DNA of 64,000 bases from contig JAIXTW010000010.1 in NCBI GenBank assembly GCA_027483765.1, positions 1 through 64,000 of the forward strand, written 5' to 3'. Of this stretch, positions 9,452-17,806 are shown one piece after another. Numbering within the stretch: the stretch's first letter is position 1; every line of letters begins with the position of its first letter. The position numbers were made by a program, and so were the translations under genes. The notes under the pieces were generated by a model, which ran no database searches, was not told the DNA's origin, and was given only the letters and a program-made list of their open reading frames with translations. Source of the stretch: Streptomycetaceae bacterium. Its GTDB lineage: Bacteria > Actinomycetota > Actinomycetes > Nanopelagicales > Nanopelagicaceae.

Positions 9452-10459
9452 TTAGAGCCCCACCCCGAATTGACGAGTGAATCGAAGATCGCCTTCGACG
9501 ATGTCATGCATATCTGTAATTCCATGTCGCACCATAAGCGTACGTTCCAGACCCATTCCGAATGCAAAACCGGTGTAGATCTCGGTGTCGATGCCACATG
9601 TTGCTAGCACTTTCGGATTAACCATTCCGCAGCCGCCCCATTCAATCCAACGATTGTTAAAGAAGATATCTACTTCAGCACTTGGTTCGGTAAATGGAAA
9701 GAATGACGGGCGCAGACGCGTTGTTACATCTGGGCCAAACATATGACGAGCAAAATTATCAAGAGTGCCCTTTAAGTGGGCCATCGTTATTCCCTTATCG
9801 ACTACCAGGCCTTCTACCTGATGAAAGACTGGGCTGTGTGTCGCATCGAGTTCATCTGCGCGAAATGTTCGACCAGGGCAGATGACATAGATTGGTGGTT
9901 CTTGAGAAAGCATCGTGCGAATCTGGACTGGAGAGGTGTGTGTTCTTAATACAAGGCCAGATTCAATCGGTTCGATAAAGAAGGTATCTTGCATCGTCCG
10001 CGCCGGGTGATCTGCAGGAATATTGAGCGAATCGAAATTAAGCCAACCAGATTCAAGCTCTGGGCCTTCTTCCACGCTAAAGCCTTGTTCAATAAAGAAA
10101 TCGGAAATCTCATTCTTAATAATCGAAATCGGATGGAGCCCTCCCCGATGAGCTCGTCGAACAGGCAGAGTGATATCAACTATCTCTTCTAGCAAAACCT
10201 TAGAATCTCGTTCGGCCTCTAACTTTGCACTCTGCGCCGCCAGCGCATCTGCGATCTCCGCCTTTGCTTCACCGATTAACTTTCCGACGCTCGCCTTTTG
10301 ATCTGGCGGTAGCGTGCCTAGAGCTCGACTGGCGAGAGCGATTGGAGATTTATCTCCGGCATGGGCAAGGCGTGCTGCCTTTAATTGATCGAGGTCTTGG
10401 CTTGCAAGAAAAGCTGCCCGGGCATCGCTTATCCATGATGCTACATCTGCCGGACTCAT
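9452..10459 (-). CDS. pheS: Phenylalanyl-tRNA synthetase alpha subunit
   Basis: This 335-residue catalytic subunit attaches phenylalanine to tRNA-Phe. An N-terminal coiled-coil arm (about 1-90) that grips the tRNA precedes a class II core. Motif 2 lies around FRADELDATHSPVFHQVEG near residue 205, and motif 3 around FGMGLERTLMVRHGI near 305. The alanine/glycine-lined amino-acid pocket lies just before motif 3. A gap of 10 bases separates it from the upstream methyltransferase gene. Confidence 0.96.
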   Translation of the reverse strand: MSPADVASWISDARAAFLASQDLDQLKAARLAHAGDKSPIALASRALGTLPPDQKASVGKLIGEAKAEIADALAAQSAKLEAERDSKVLLEEIVDITLPVRRAHRGGLHPISIIKNEISDFFIEQGFSVEEGPELESGWLNFDSLNIPADHPARTMQDTFFIEPIESGLVLRTHTSPVQIRTMLSQEPPIYVICPGRTFRADELDATHSPVFHQVEGLVVDKGITMAHLKGTLDNFARHMFGPDVTTRLRPSFFPFTEPSAEVDIFFNNRWIEWGGCGMVNPKVLATCGIDTEIYTGFAFGMGLERTLMVRHGITDMHDIVEGDLRFTRQFGVGL

Positions 10460-10469
10460 GGGCCGAATT

Positions 10470-11255
10470 CTATCCCGCGACCTTCGAAGAAAGGGTGAAC
10501 ATTACGATTGAAGCCGCTGCCGATAAATTGAGACTTTCCGCATTTCCGGCCATCGGAATAGTTACCTCAGTGACTGACCCACTCAGTTCGGCGGCAGATA
10601 GACCACGCGCTTCATTGCCGAAGATTGCAATGCAATCCCCCGAAATCTTCAGATCCAGAATCGAAGTCGATGCATGTGAGGAAAGGAGAATCTTCATCGT
10701 CTGCGGAAATTGTGCATCCAATTCTTCAAATGTGATTCCCTCATATACCGGGATATTCCAGAGCGAACCTGCTGTAGATCGCACTACTTTAGGCGAGAAC
10801 ATATCTACTGAATTTGGAGAGGTAACTACTGCAGAAATGCCCATCGCATCTGCGGTGCGAAGAATCGTGCCGGCATTTCCTGGGTCTTGAATCTCATGAA
10901 GATAAATGATCTGAGAGTGCCCAGTAAGTTTTAGCTCAGAAAACTTGTGTTCTGGTGAATAGCAGAGTGAAATCAAACCTTGTGGCGAAACGGTATCTGA
11001 CATCGCTTTTAGAACGGCCTCTGAGACCTCCACGATTTCAATAGCATCTAAATTTAGTTCAGCGACTTTAGCCAGCCCGCTCTCGGTCGCATAGAGAATT
11101 TTAATCTCAGGGCCAGATTTTGCAGCCAGCGCTTCTCGGGCACATTGCAGTCCTTCGGCGACGAAGAGTCCCTGCTCGCGTCGTTCCTTTGCACCCTTAG
11201 AACCAATAAGAGCCTTCACTCGCGCGATATGCGGCGAATGAAGGCTCTCAATCAT
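10470..11255 (-). CDS. SpoU/TrmH-family RNA methyltransferase
   Basis: This 261-residue protein has an N-terminal L30e-like substrate-binding domain (about 1-105) and a C-terminal SPOUT knot domain. All three SpoU motifs are visible: EIQDPGNAGTILRTADA at 121-137, CIAIFGNEARGLS near 210, and AESLNLSAAASIVMF near 240. Such enzymes 2'-O-methylate ribose in 23S rRNA or tRNA using SAM. Placement between rplT and pheS is conserved in Actinobacteria, where the gene is usually annotated as an rRNA methyltransferase. The exact target nucleotide cannot be told from the sequence. Confidence 0.88.
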   Translation of the reverse strand: MIESLHSPHIARVKALIGSKGAKERREQGLFVAEGLQCAREALAAKSGPEIKILYATESGLAKVAELNLDAIEIVEVSEAVLKAMSDTVSPQGLISLCYSPEHKFSELKLTGHSQIIYLHEIQDPGNAGTILRTADAMGISAVVTSPNSVDMFSPKVVRSTAGSLWNIPVYEGITFEELDAQFPQTMKILLSSHASTSILDLKISGDCIAIFGNEARGLSAAELSGSVTEVTIPMAGNAESLNLSAAASIVMFTLSSKVAG

Positions 11256-11285
11256 TGGTTGTATAAATGTTTTCTTTAAATGAAC

Positions 11286-11645
11286 TTACGCAGCTGGAAG
11301 GTTCTTACGAGCAACGTCGACAAGAACTTTAAATGCTGCTGGGTCATTCGTTGCGATATCTGAAAGAACGCGACGATCTACCTCTAATCCAGAAGCCTTA
11401 AGCCCTTGGATGAAGCGGTTGTATGTCATTCCGTTCTCGCGAGCAGCAGCGTTAATACGCTGAATCCAAAGCTGACGGAAATCACCCTTCTTATCTTTAC
11501 GATCGTTGAAGGCATAAACCATTGAGTGCGTAACTTGCTCCTTCGCCTTTGTGAAAAGACGTGAACGTTGTCCGCGATATCCGCTGGCACGTTCGAGGGT
11601 TGTGCGACGCTTTTTAGCTGCATGTACTCCGCGCTTGACTCTCAT
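11286..11645 (-). CDS. rplT: Ribosomal protein bL20
   Basis: This 119-residue basic protein binds 23S rRNA early in 50S assembly. The N-terminal arm is rich in Arg and Lys, followed by the family sequence [11 protein letters not shown] and the C-terminal globular part with FNRFIQGL-like and [10 protein letters not shown] segments. Size and sequence are standard. It is the third gene of the infC-rpmI-rplT trio. I see no bL20 autoregulatory mimic between rpmI and rplT, where only 14 bases are available. Confidence 0.97.
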   Translation of the reverse strand: MRVKRGVHAAKKRRTTLERASGYRGQRSRLFTKAKEQVTHSMVYAFNDRKDKKGDFRQLWIQRINAAARENGMTYNRFIQGLKASGLEVDRRVLSDIATNDPAAFKVLVDVARKNLPAA

Positions 11646-11659
11646 TTAGTGGCGCTCCC

Positions 11660-11857
11660 TTACTTCAAACCAAGCATGCGCTTGGCTGTCATTGTGACGG
11701 TTGACTTTGCTGATGACTCTTGACTCAAACGACGAGTAACGCGTGATGACTTGTTCTCCAAAAGGTGGCGCTTGCCTGCACGCTCGTGCATGATCTTTCC
11801 GGTACCTGTGACGCGGAAGGTCTTCTTCGCACCACTGTGGGTTTTCATCTTTGGCAT
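11660..11857 (-). CDS. rpmI: Ribosomal protein bL35
   Basis: This 65-residue, very basic 50S protein begins [20 protein letters not shown], the bL35 signature, and has a [16 protein letters not shown] segment. It sits between infC (33 bases away) and rplT (14 bases away) in the conserved order. The length is normal. Confidence 0.97.
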   Translation of the reverse strand: MPKMKTHSGAKKTFRVTGTGKIMHERAGKRHLLENKSSRVTRRLSQESSAKSTVTMTAKRMLGLK

Positions 11858-11890
11858 TTCTTATCTCCTGTTACGTCGTCGTGAGTAAAA

Positions 11891-12475
11891 CTACTGTGCA
11901 GCTTCTTCGGCTGCCTTTTCCTTCGCAGCTTTCGCCGCCTTCTGCTCTGCTACAACTTCGGTCTTCTTCTTCGTCGGACCCAACACCATCGTCATCTGTC
12001 GGCCCTCTTGCTTAGGGGCAAACTCAACGAAAGCAATCTCTTTTACATCTTCTGCAAGACGTTGCAAGAGCTTGAATCCGAGCTCTGGACGTGTTTGTTC
12101 ACGGCCACGGAACTTCATCGTAATCTTCACCTTGTCGCCACCCTTAAGAAATTTCTCGACCGACGAGCGCTTAGTCTCGTAATCGTGATTCTCAATCTTT
12201 GGCGTCAATCGCACTTCCTTCACCACAATGTGGGTCTGGTTCTGACGTGCTTCGCGAGCTTTCTGCGCAATCTCGTACTTGTACTTTCCAAAGTCCATGA
12301 TTTTGCAGACTGGCGGATTAGCTTCGGGTGCAATCTCTACGAGATCGAGTCCGATTTCATCTGCCATAGCTAGCGCTGCTTCGATATCTACAACTCCAAC
12401 TTGTTCACCGGTGTAATTGATGAGACGAATTTGGGGTGTGCGGATACGGTCATTAATGCGAGGTTCTGTTGTGAT
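11891..12475 (-). CDS. infC: Translation initiation factor IF-3, ATC start
   Basis: IF-3 binds the 30S subunit, discriminates start codons and prevents premature 50S joining. From the proposed start the protein has 194 residues: an N-domain (to about 75), a lysine-rich linker and a C-domain with [12 protein letters not shown], then an Ala/Lys/Glu tail. The first in-frame ATG, at 12367, would cut 36 residues that align clearly with IF-3 ([13 protein letters not shown]). No ATG, GTG or TTG serves as a start before that region. An ATC at 12473-12475 lies 5 bases after TAGGAG (12481-12486) and aligns with Met1 of M. tuberculosis IF-3. infC is classically autoregulated through a rare start codon (AUU in E. 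coli). Confidence 0.93.
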   Translation of the reverse strand: MTTEPRINDRIRTPQIRLINYTGEQVGVVDIEAALAMADEIGLDLVEIAPEANPPVCKIMDFGKYKYEIAQKAREARQNQTHIVVKEVRLTPKIENHDYETKRSSVEKFLKGGDKVKITMKFRGREQTRPELGFKLLQRLAEDVKEIAFVEFAPKQEGRQMTMVLGPTKKKTEVVAEQKAAKAAKEKAAEEAAQ

Positions 12476-12699
12476 TTCTGCTCCTATGTTCGGTTCACTT
12501 GTGTATCCAAGTTGCCGCAGAAATCGCGCACCGCATAGGGATGTATATCTAGCGAACTAGAAGTACTTCCGACAAACCAATCCGCCGAAGCAGTAGAGGT
12601 GGGAGCGGTGAGCTCCTCTTGCAGCAGCCGGGGCTACTGGTCTGGGCCCAAGACTACCCGGGCGCCAGCAAATAGAAAAATCCGCGCGTGAAATGGGCT
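12476..12699 (-). promoter_or_regulatory. Structured infC 5' leader
   Basis: This 224-base gap between fabI and infC holds no gene, but on the minus strand it shows several hairpins. One is CAGTAGC-CCCG-GCTGCTG (12622-12639), with a 7-bp stem including one G-T pair. Another is GGAGC-5-GCTCC (12602-12616). A third is an imperfect palindrome around GGGCCC (about 12640-12655). A small inverted repeat, ATGGG-6-CCCAT (12693-12708), overlaps the fabI stop and could be part of a terminator. The stacked hairpins suggest a leader RNA with attenuation or feedback control of infC-rpmI-rplT. I cannot place the promoter confidently. Confidence 0.5.
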
Positions 12700-13464
12700 T
12701 TAACCCATAGCGTGTAGGCCACCATCAACATGAATAATCTCGCCGGTTGTCTTTGGAAACCAATCGCTTAAAAGTGCTACCGCACCCTTTGCGGCAGGTA
12801 CCGGATCTGCCACATCCCAAAAGAGCGGGCTTCGGTCATTCCAGACGTTTTCAAACTCAGAAAAGCCAGGAATCGACTTCGCTGCGATCGTCTTAATAGG
12901 ACCAGCTGCAATCAAATTGATTCGAACATTATCTTTACCAAGATCACGAGCTAAGTACCGTGATGTTGACTCTAGCGCCGCCTTAGCGACTCCCATCCAG
13001 TCGTACTTTGGCCAAGCAACTTGTGCGTCAAAATCAAGTCCAACAACTGAAGCACCATCTTTAAACAATGGGTGACATGCCATCGTCAAAGATTTCAATG
13101 AGTAGGCAGAGACCTGAACAGCTGTCGCTACATCTTCCCATGCAGTATTGAGAAAGTTTCCACCGAGCGCTGTTTCAGGTGCGAATCCAATGGAGTGGAC
13201 AACACCATCTAGGTGTGGAACATGGGCGCGCACTTGATCTGCGAGCGAGTCCAAATGCTCTTGGTTGGTAACATCAAGTTCGATGATGGGTGCTGTTTCC
13301 GGTAGTCGTCCTGCGATTCGAGTTGTCAGACTTAATCCGCGACCGAAACCAGTAAGGATTACTTGCGCGCCCTCTTCTTGCGCAAGGCGGGCGATATGGA
13401 AGGCGATCGAACTATCAGTAAGGACACCCGTTACCAAAATATTCTTGCCCGATAAAATTCCCAT
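12700..13464 (-). CDS. fabI: Enoyl-[acyl-carrier-protein] reductase, InhA-like
   Basis: This 254-residue short-chain dehydrogenase reduces trans-2-enoyl-ACP with NADH in the last step of fatty-acid elongation. It has the FabI/InhA-type cofactor loop GVLTDSSIA (13-21), Phe145 equivalent to InhA Phe149, and the Tyr154-x6-Lys161 catalytic pair in YDWMGVAK. This Y-x6-K spacing separates FabI from FabG-type reductases. It starts 2 bases after the fabG stop, so fabG-fabI is one unit. A FAS-II type pathway fits the pair. The protein ends at HVDGGLHAMG, typical for the family. Confidence 0.93.
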   Translation of the reverse strand: MGILSGKNILVTGVLTDSSIAFHIARLAQEEGAQVILTGFGRGLSLTTRIAGRLPETAPIIELDVTNQEHLDSLADQVRAHVPHLDGVVHSIGFAPETALGGNFLNTAWEDVATAVQVSAYSLKSLTMACHPLFKDGASVVGLDFDAQVAWPKYDWMGVAKAALESTSRYLARDLGKDNVRINLIAAGPIKTIAAKSIPGFSEFENVWNDRSPLFWDVADPVPAAKGAVALLSDWFPKTTGEIIHVDGGLHAMG

Positions 13465-13466
13465 GG

Positions 13467-14180
13467 TTAATGCCCCATTCCAAGTCCGCCATCGACTGGA
13501 ATGATGGCACCGGTGATATAACTTGCCTTTGGTGATGCAATAAATGCCACCACATTTGCAATTTCTTCTGGAGAGCAGAATCGACCCAGCGGAACATTGG
13601 CTGCGATCTCGCCCCGCCGTTTCTCATCCAATTCAGCCGTCATATCTGTCTCAACAAATCCAGGAGCGATGACGTTGGCAGTAATGCCACGTGATCCTAG
13701 TTCGCGCGCAAAAGATCGCGCCATTCCTACTAAGCCCGATTTCGATGCTGAGTAATTAACTTGTCCAGCCGCTCCTACCCCACCCACAACAGAGCCAATA
13801 AATATAAGACGGCCACCTCTTAATTTAAGTAGTCCTTTTGTGGCTCGCTTGGAAACACGAAATGCGCCAGTGAGATTCGCATCGATAACACTTTCAAAAT
13901 CCTCGTCAGTCATCCGAAGAACGAGTGTGTCTTTCGTTATGCCTGCGTTAGCCACAATGATTTCTGGCAGTCCTATCTCATTTTCAACTTTAGTAAATGC
14001 GGTGTCGACACTTGTCGCGTCGGTGACGTCCATCTGCACGGCATCAAAACCGGCTGGCGGCGTGCCGTTGCGGTAGGTAATAACAACTCGATGACCTGCA
14101 TCCTTGAGCGCAGTAGCGATTGCAAGGCCGATCCCGCGATTGCCCCCGGTCACTAATGCGATGGAGGTCGGCTCGCTCAT
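13467..14180 (-). CDS. fabG: 3-oxoacyl-[acyl-carrier-protein] reductase
   Basis: This 237-residue NADPH-dependent short-chain dehydrogenase reduces 3-oxoacyl-ACP. The cofactor loop TGGNRGIG lies at 11-18, NAG at 78-80, and the catalytic residues are Ser130, Tyr143 and Lys147 (NYSASKSG). The closest functional analogue is mycobacterial MabA/FabG1, which likewise precedes inhA. Its start codon faces the DUF3099 gene across only 27 bases, so both promoters must lie in that gap or within the genes. Confidence 0.92.
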   Translation of the reverse strand: MSEPTSIALVTGGNRGIGLAIATALKDAGHRVVITYRNGTPPAGFDAVQMDVTDATSVDTAFTKVENEIGLPEIIVANAGITKDTLVLRMTDEDFESVIDANLTGAFRVSKRATKGLLKLRGGRLIFIGSVVGGVGAAGQVNYSASKSGLVGMARSFARELGSRGITANVIAPGFVETDMTAELDEKRRGEIAANVPLGRFCSPEEIANVVAFIASPKASYITGAIIPVDGGLGMGH

Positions 14181-14207
14181 GAGAGAAAACTACCCTACTG
14201 TTGGCCT

Positions 14208-14480
14208 ATGGCTAAAGAAGATGCTGCTTTCGATATTACTAGCGCGTCTACCGCCCTTTCTAAAGATCAAAGCGCGAGACAACGTAGATATTTTTTCTCG
14301 ATGATGGTTCGCACCGCGTGTTTTATTTTGACCGTGGTGCTGCCTAGTCCCTACCGCTGGTTTGCACTCCTTGGCGCAGTAGTTCTTCCATATATCGCAG
14401 TCGTGGTGGCAAATGCCGGTCGTGAGACAGTGATTCCAGGAGCAGCGATTCTTAAGAAGAGGCCGCGAGGAATTGAGTAG
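14208..14480 (+). CDS. DUF3099 membrane protein
   Basis: This 90-residue protein of unknown function contains the DUF3099 hallmark [13 protein letters not shown] (about 25-37). Two transmembrane helices follow (about 32-50 and 52-72), and a VANAGRE motif comes after the second. DUF3099 proteins are small actinobacterial membrane proteins, often encoded beside SURF1 and fabG-fabI as here. The start codon lacks a Shine-Dalgarno sequence; a TACCCT element 11 bases upstream suggests a leaderless transcript. Its stop overlaps the SURF1 start by 8 bases. Confidence 0.8.
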   Translation: MAKEDAAFDITSASTALSKDQSARQRRYFFSMMVRTACFILTVVLPSPYRWFALLGAVVLPYIAVVVANAGRETVIPGAAILKKRPRGIE

Positions 14481-15219
14481 TACAAAGACCCGCGAAAAAT
14501 TTGCCTACCTCAAGTCGCTAGTCGCTCTCATTCTTATTGCATCATGTCTGTGGGCCGCTCAATGGCAGTATGACCGAGGAGTTGCCAGACACCAACGTAA
14601 CAACATCATTGAAAAGCACTCCGTCATGAGTCCAGTCGCATTAGCTTCTGTTCAACAGAACCCAGAGAGCCATGAGTGGCAGCCAGTTACATCACGCGGA
14701 AAATTTGATGCAAGCCAGCAGATACTTCTTCGAAATCGCTACTTTGAAGGCAAATACGGTTTTGAACTATTAACTAAGTTCGATGATGTGAATGGAAGAA
14801 GCTTCTGGGTGGATTGTGGATGGGTGCAAGCGGGCAAGAATGCACAGACCAGACCTACCTTGCCGACACTTCCAATTGGTGAAGTCGAGATATCTGGTCG
14901 ATTGCGACTCGATACCTCTCTTCCTCGAGGTTCATTCTTTGCAATTCCAACCAACTCCGATACCGGATTGATCTCCAAAGCGAATGCACAATTAGGAAGT
15001 ACCAGTGAAGACTTCTACTTGGATCTACTCTCGGGCTCGAGCCCAGAATTAACTCCGAGCGTTCCGGCGGAGCTTCCTGAACTTTCTGATGGACCACATA
15101 TGGCTTATGCCCTGCAATGGATTTTCTTCGGAGGGCTAGTCGGTTACGGCAGGTTTCTCATTCGCCGTGAGGTCTTGGCGAGCAAACAGATCAGAGTAAA
15201 GACCGGCTCCTTGAATTAA
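14473..15219 (+). CDS. SURF1 family cytochrome-oxidase assembly protein
   Basis: This 248-residue membrane protein of the SURF1/Shy1 family helps assemble cytochrome c oxidase, probably in heme a insertion. One transmembrane helix near residues 12-29 and a second near 218-236 flank a large extracytoplasmic domain with [14 protein letters not shown]. The start is a TTG that overlaps the end of the DUF3099 gene, which implies coupled translation. The 3' end runs convergently 84 bases into the ABC exporter gene. Functional links in this window are ctaA and the Fe-S machinery. Confidence 0.85.
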   Translation: MSSTKTREKFAYLKSLVALILIASCLWAAQWQYDRGVARHQRNNIIEKHSVMSPVALASVQQNPESHEWQPVTSRGKFDASQQILLRNRYFEGKYGFELLTKFDDVNGRSFWVDCGWVQAGKNAQTRPTLPTLPIGEVEISGRLRLDTSLPRGSFFAIPTNSDTGLISKANAQLGSTSEDFYLDLLSGSSPELTPSVPAELPELSDGPHMAYALQWIFFGGLVGYGRFLIRREVLASKQIRVKTGSLN

Positions 15220-17022
15220 CTCTTCATGGGTTCCGCGCTCGACAATCAACCCTTTTTCCAGAACGAGAATCTGATCAGCTTGCATAACGGTACTTAATCT
15301 ATGTGCAATGACGATCGAAGTTCGCCCCCGAAGGGCATGACGTAACGCCTCCTGAACTAAGTCTTCATTTTCAGAGTCGAGATGTGCGGTGGCTTCATCC
15401 AAGATAACGATTGCCGGAGCTTTCAATAGAAGTCGTGCAATGGCCATTCTTTGTTTCTCACCACCGGAAAGTCGATGACCGCGCTCTCCCACCATAGTGT
15501 CGAATCCGTTTGGAAGAGATGAAATCAAATCCCATATTTGTGCGGCTTTGCATGCTTCCGTCATCTCTTCTTCAGTGGCATCAGCTTTGGCATATCTCAG
15601 ATTTTCAGCGATAGTTTCATGGAAGAGATGGGCATCTTGCATCACAACACCGATCGAATCTCGCAGTGATTGCACTGTGTAGTCACGAATATCGTGATCA
15701 TCGATAAAAATATTTCCAGACGTCACATCATAAAGTCTTGGCAGCAGGGCGCTCATGGTTGTCTTTCCTGCCCCCGATGGACCAACGATTGCAGTGAGCG
15801 AGCCTGCTGGAGCAGTAAAGGAGATTCCCTTTAACACTTCCCCGCTATCCACTGTCTCTGCTTTGGCAACGGACTCAAGTGATGCCAGCGAAATCTCCTC
15901 TGCGTTTGGATACGAGAATGCGACGCTCTTGAACTCAATGCTCAAATCCTTTTTGGTCAGTGGCTGTGCATTCGGGCGATTGATGATCATCGGATGCAGA
16001 TCTAGAACTTCAAAAACTCGTTCAAATGAAACGAGCGCTGTCATCACATCAATTCGAACATTAGATAACGCAGTAAGCGGGCCATAGAGACGAGCCAATA
16101 AAGCTGTGATGGCGAGCAGAGTGCCGACGGTAATCGCGCCATCTATTGCAAGGTTGCCTCCGATTCCATAGGCGAAGGCAGTTGCAACGGCAGCCACGCT
16201 AGTGATTCCCACAAAGAAGATTCGATTGAGCATCGCTGTCTGGATCCCGATATCGGCGACCTTGCGTGCGCGAGTTCTAAAGAAACTCTCTTCCTTGGCA
16301 GGTTTGCCATAGAGCGAGACCAAAAGAGCGCCGGAAACATTAAAGCGCTCGGTCATAGTGCTAGACATCGTTGCGTTGAGATTGAAAGCCTCACGGGTGA
16401 GGGCTTGAATACGTTTGCCCACCCACTTTGTTGGCAATAGGAAGAGCGGAAGGAGCAGCAGGGAAACAAGTGTGATTTGCCAAGAAAGGATCAGCATTGC
16501 TGTTACCACGAGAACGAGCGACACAACATTGCTCACCACCCCGGAGAGAGTGCCGGTAAACGCTTGTTGCGCCCCCATGACGTCGGAATTAATTCGAGAA
16601 ATCAGTGCGCCCGTCTGTGTTCGGGTAAAGAATGCAATTGATTGTCGCTGCACGTGTGCGAAGACCTCGGAACGAAGATCGTAAATGAGACCTTCACCAA
16701 TTCGAGCCGAGTACCAACGACCGATAATGTTAAAGAGTGCGTCAACGACTGCTAACAGACCTACCAATAGAGCTAGCTTAGTAACGAGCCCAGGATCTTT
16801 TGGAACGACACCCTTATCGATCAGCTCTCGTAGAAGAAGTGGACCACTAATCACCAATGCGGCTTCAATCACTACTGTGAGAAGAAAGAACCCGATCTGC
16901 TTCTTATATGGTGCTCCGTAAGAAGCGATGCGCTTGATGGTGCCAGGTTTGAGTTTCTGTGACTTCACCGAAGGGTCGGCAGTCATAGACCGAAAGGTCA
17001 TCCAGACTGCGTGTTGGGACAT
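15136..17022 (-). CDS. ABC exporter (fused membrane and ATPase domains)
   Basis: This 628-residue half-transporter has an N-terminal six-helix membrane domain (about 30-330) and a C-terminal ATPase. Walker A GPSGAGKTT lies near residue 410, the signature LSGGEKQRMAIARLL near 515, then Walker B VILDEATAHLD and the switch histidine AHRLS. The architecture is that of MsbA/MDR-like lipid or drug exporters; the substrate is unknown. It follows sufT by 6 bases, so it may be read with the SUF operon. An internal Met at residue 8 (MTFRS) is an alternative start. The last 84 coding bases are shared with SURF1 on the other strand. Confidence 0.85.
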   Translation of the reverse strand: MSQHAVWMTFRSMTADPSVKSQKLKPGTIKRIASYGAPYKKQIGFFLLTVVIEAALVISGPLLLRELIDKGVVPKDPGLVTKLALLVGLLAVVDALFNIIGRWYSARIGEGLIYDLRSEVFAHVQRQSIAFFTRTQTGALISRINSDVMGAQQAFTGTLSGVVSNVVSLVLVVTAMLILSWQITLVSLLLLPLFLLPTKWVGKRIQALTREAFNLNATMSSTMTERFNVSGALLVSLYGKPAKEESFFRTRARKVADIGIQTAMLNRIFFVGITSVAAVATAFAYGIGGNLAIDGAITVGTLLAITALLARLYGPLTALSNVRIDVMTALVSFERVFEVLDLHPMIINRPNAQPLTKKDLSIEFKSVAFSYPNAEEISLASLESVAKAETVDSGEVLKGISFTAPAGSLTAIVGPSGAGKTTMSALLPRLYDVTSGNIFIDDHDIRDYTVQSLRDSIGVVMQDAHLFHETIAENLRYAKADATEEEMTEACKAAQIWDLISSLPNGFDTMVGERGHRLSGGEKQRMAIARLLLKAPAIVILDEATAHLDSENEDLVQEALRHALRGRTSIVIAHRLSTVMQADQILVLEKGLIVERGTHEELIQGAGLYSDLFARQDLTANEKPAVTD

Positions 17023-17028
17023 GAAAAA

Positions 17029-17340
17029 CTAAACGGTGAAACCGAGAGCGCGCAGTTGTTCTCTGCCATCATCGGTAATTTTATCTGGACCCCATGGCGG
17101 CATCCACACCCAATTGATTTTCACATCGTCGGTAAACGGTGCAAGCGCCTGTCGAGTCTGATCTTCAATAACATCCTGAAGTGGGCAGGCTGCTGATGTG
17201 AGAGTCATGTTGATGACCGCAATGTTATTGTCATCGACCATGATGTCGTAGATGAGTCCTAAATCAACAACATTGATTCCGAGCTCAGGGTCAACCACAT
17301 CCTTCATCGCTTCACTTACATCTTCTAACTTAGCAACCAT
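17029..17340 (-). CDS. sufT: SUF-associated MIP18/DUF59 protein (SufT)
   Basis: This 103-residue DUF59 protein is the last clear SUF gene. Its conserved cysteine lies in TSAACPLQD near residue 52, after MTL. DUF59 proteins assist in maturation or transfer of Fe-S clusters. It is 20 bases downstream of sufU, the usual SUF position in Gram-positives. Related PaaD proteins act in ring-hydroxylating complexes, but the context excludes that. Confidence 0.87.
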   Translation of the reverse strand: MVAKLEDVSEAMKDVVDPELGINVVDLGLIYDIMVDDNNIAVINMTLTSAACPLQDVIEDQTRQALAPFTDDVKINWVWMPPWGPDKITDDGREQLRALGFTV

Positions 17341-17360
17341 GAGTGCATCCTACTTTCTTT

Positions 17361-17804
17361 TTATGAATTCTTGGCAAGAGCTTGAACTGAGGCGTCTTTG
17401 AAGGCCATCCAACCTAAGAGCGCGCATTTAATGCGAGCCGGATACTGCGACACCCCGGCTAGGGCAACTGCATCTTCTAGCAGGTCAGCATTGCCAGATT
17501 CTGTCCCTTTGCTCTGCATCAATTGCATAAAGGCATCTGAGATTTCTTGGGCTTGCGCTAGAGATTTTCCGATCAGCAAGTCGGTAAGAATTGAGGCGCT
17601 GGCCTGCGAGATAGAACACCCAACACCGTCCCACGAGACCTCTTTCACCATTCCGGCATCAAGGCTCACGTTGAGCGTGATCTCGTCGCCGCAACTTGGA
17701 TTGATGTGATGAACCTGTGCGTCATAAACCGGATTGAGTTTCTTATGCTGAGGATTCTTATAGTGATCTAAAATCACTTCCTGATAGAGGTTATCTAATT
17801 GCAT
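17361..17804 (-). CDS. sufU: Sulfur-transfer protein SufU
   Basis: This 147-residue IscU-fold, zinc-binding sulfurtransferase accepts sulfur from SufS. It starts MQLDNLYQEVILDHYKNP, typical for SufU. The three expected cysteines are in PSCGD near 38, GVGCS near 62, and ARIKCALLGW near 125. The insert after the first cysteine helps separate SufU from IscU scaffolds. It begins 2 bases after sufS ends, in the same operon. Confidence 0.93.
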   Translation of the reverse strand: MQLDNLYQEVILDHYKNPQHKKLNPVYDAQVHHINPSCGDEITLNVSLDAGMVKEVSWDGVGCSISQASASILTDLLIGKSLAQAQEISDAFMQLMQSKGTESGNADLLEDAVALAGVSQYPARIKCALLGWMAFKDASVQALAKNS

Positions 17805-17806
17805 AA

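Noticed and set aside
10225-10890. 221-codon plus-strand frame spanning pheS and the methyltransferase gene
   Set aside because: Both minus-strand genes carry clear family motifs across this interval; the plus frame has low-complexity content and no ribosome site.
11891-12367. infC starting at the first ATG (158 residues)
   Set aside because: It would remove 36 residues clearly homologous to the IF-3 N-terminal domain; the ATC start with a strong ribosome site fits better.
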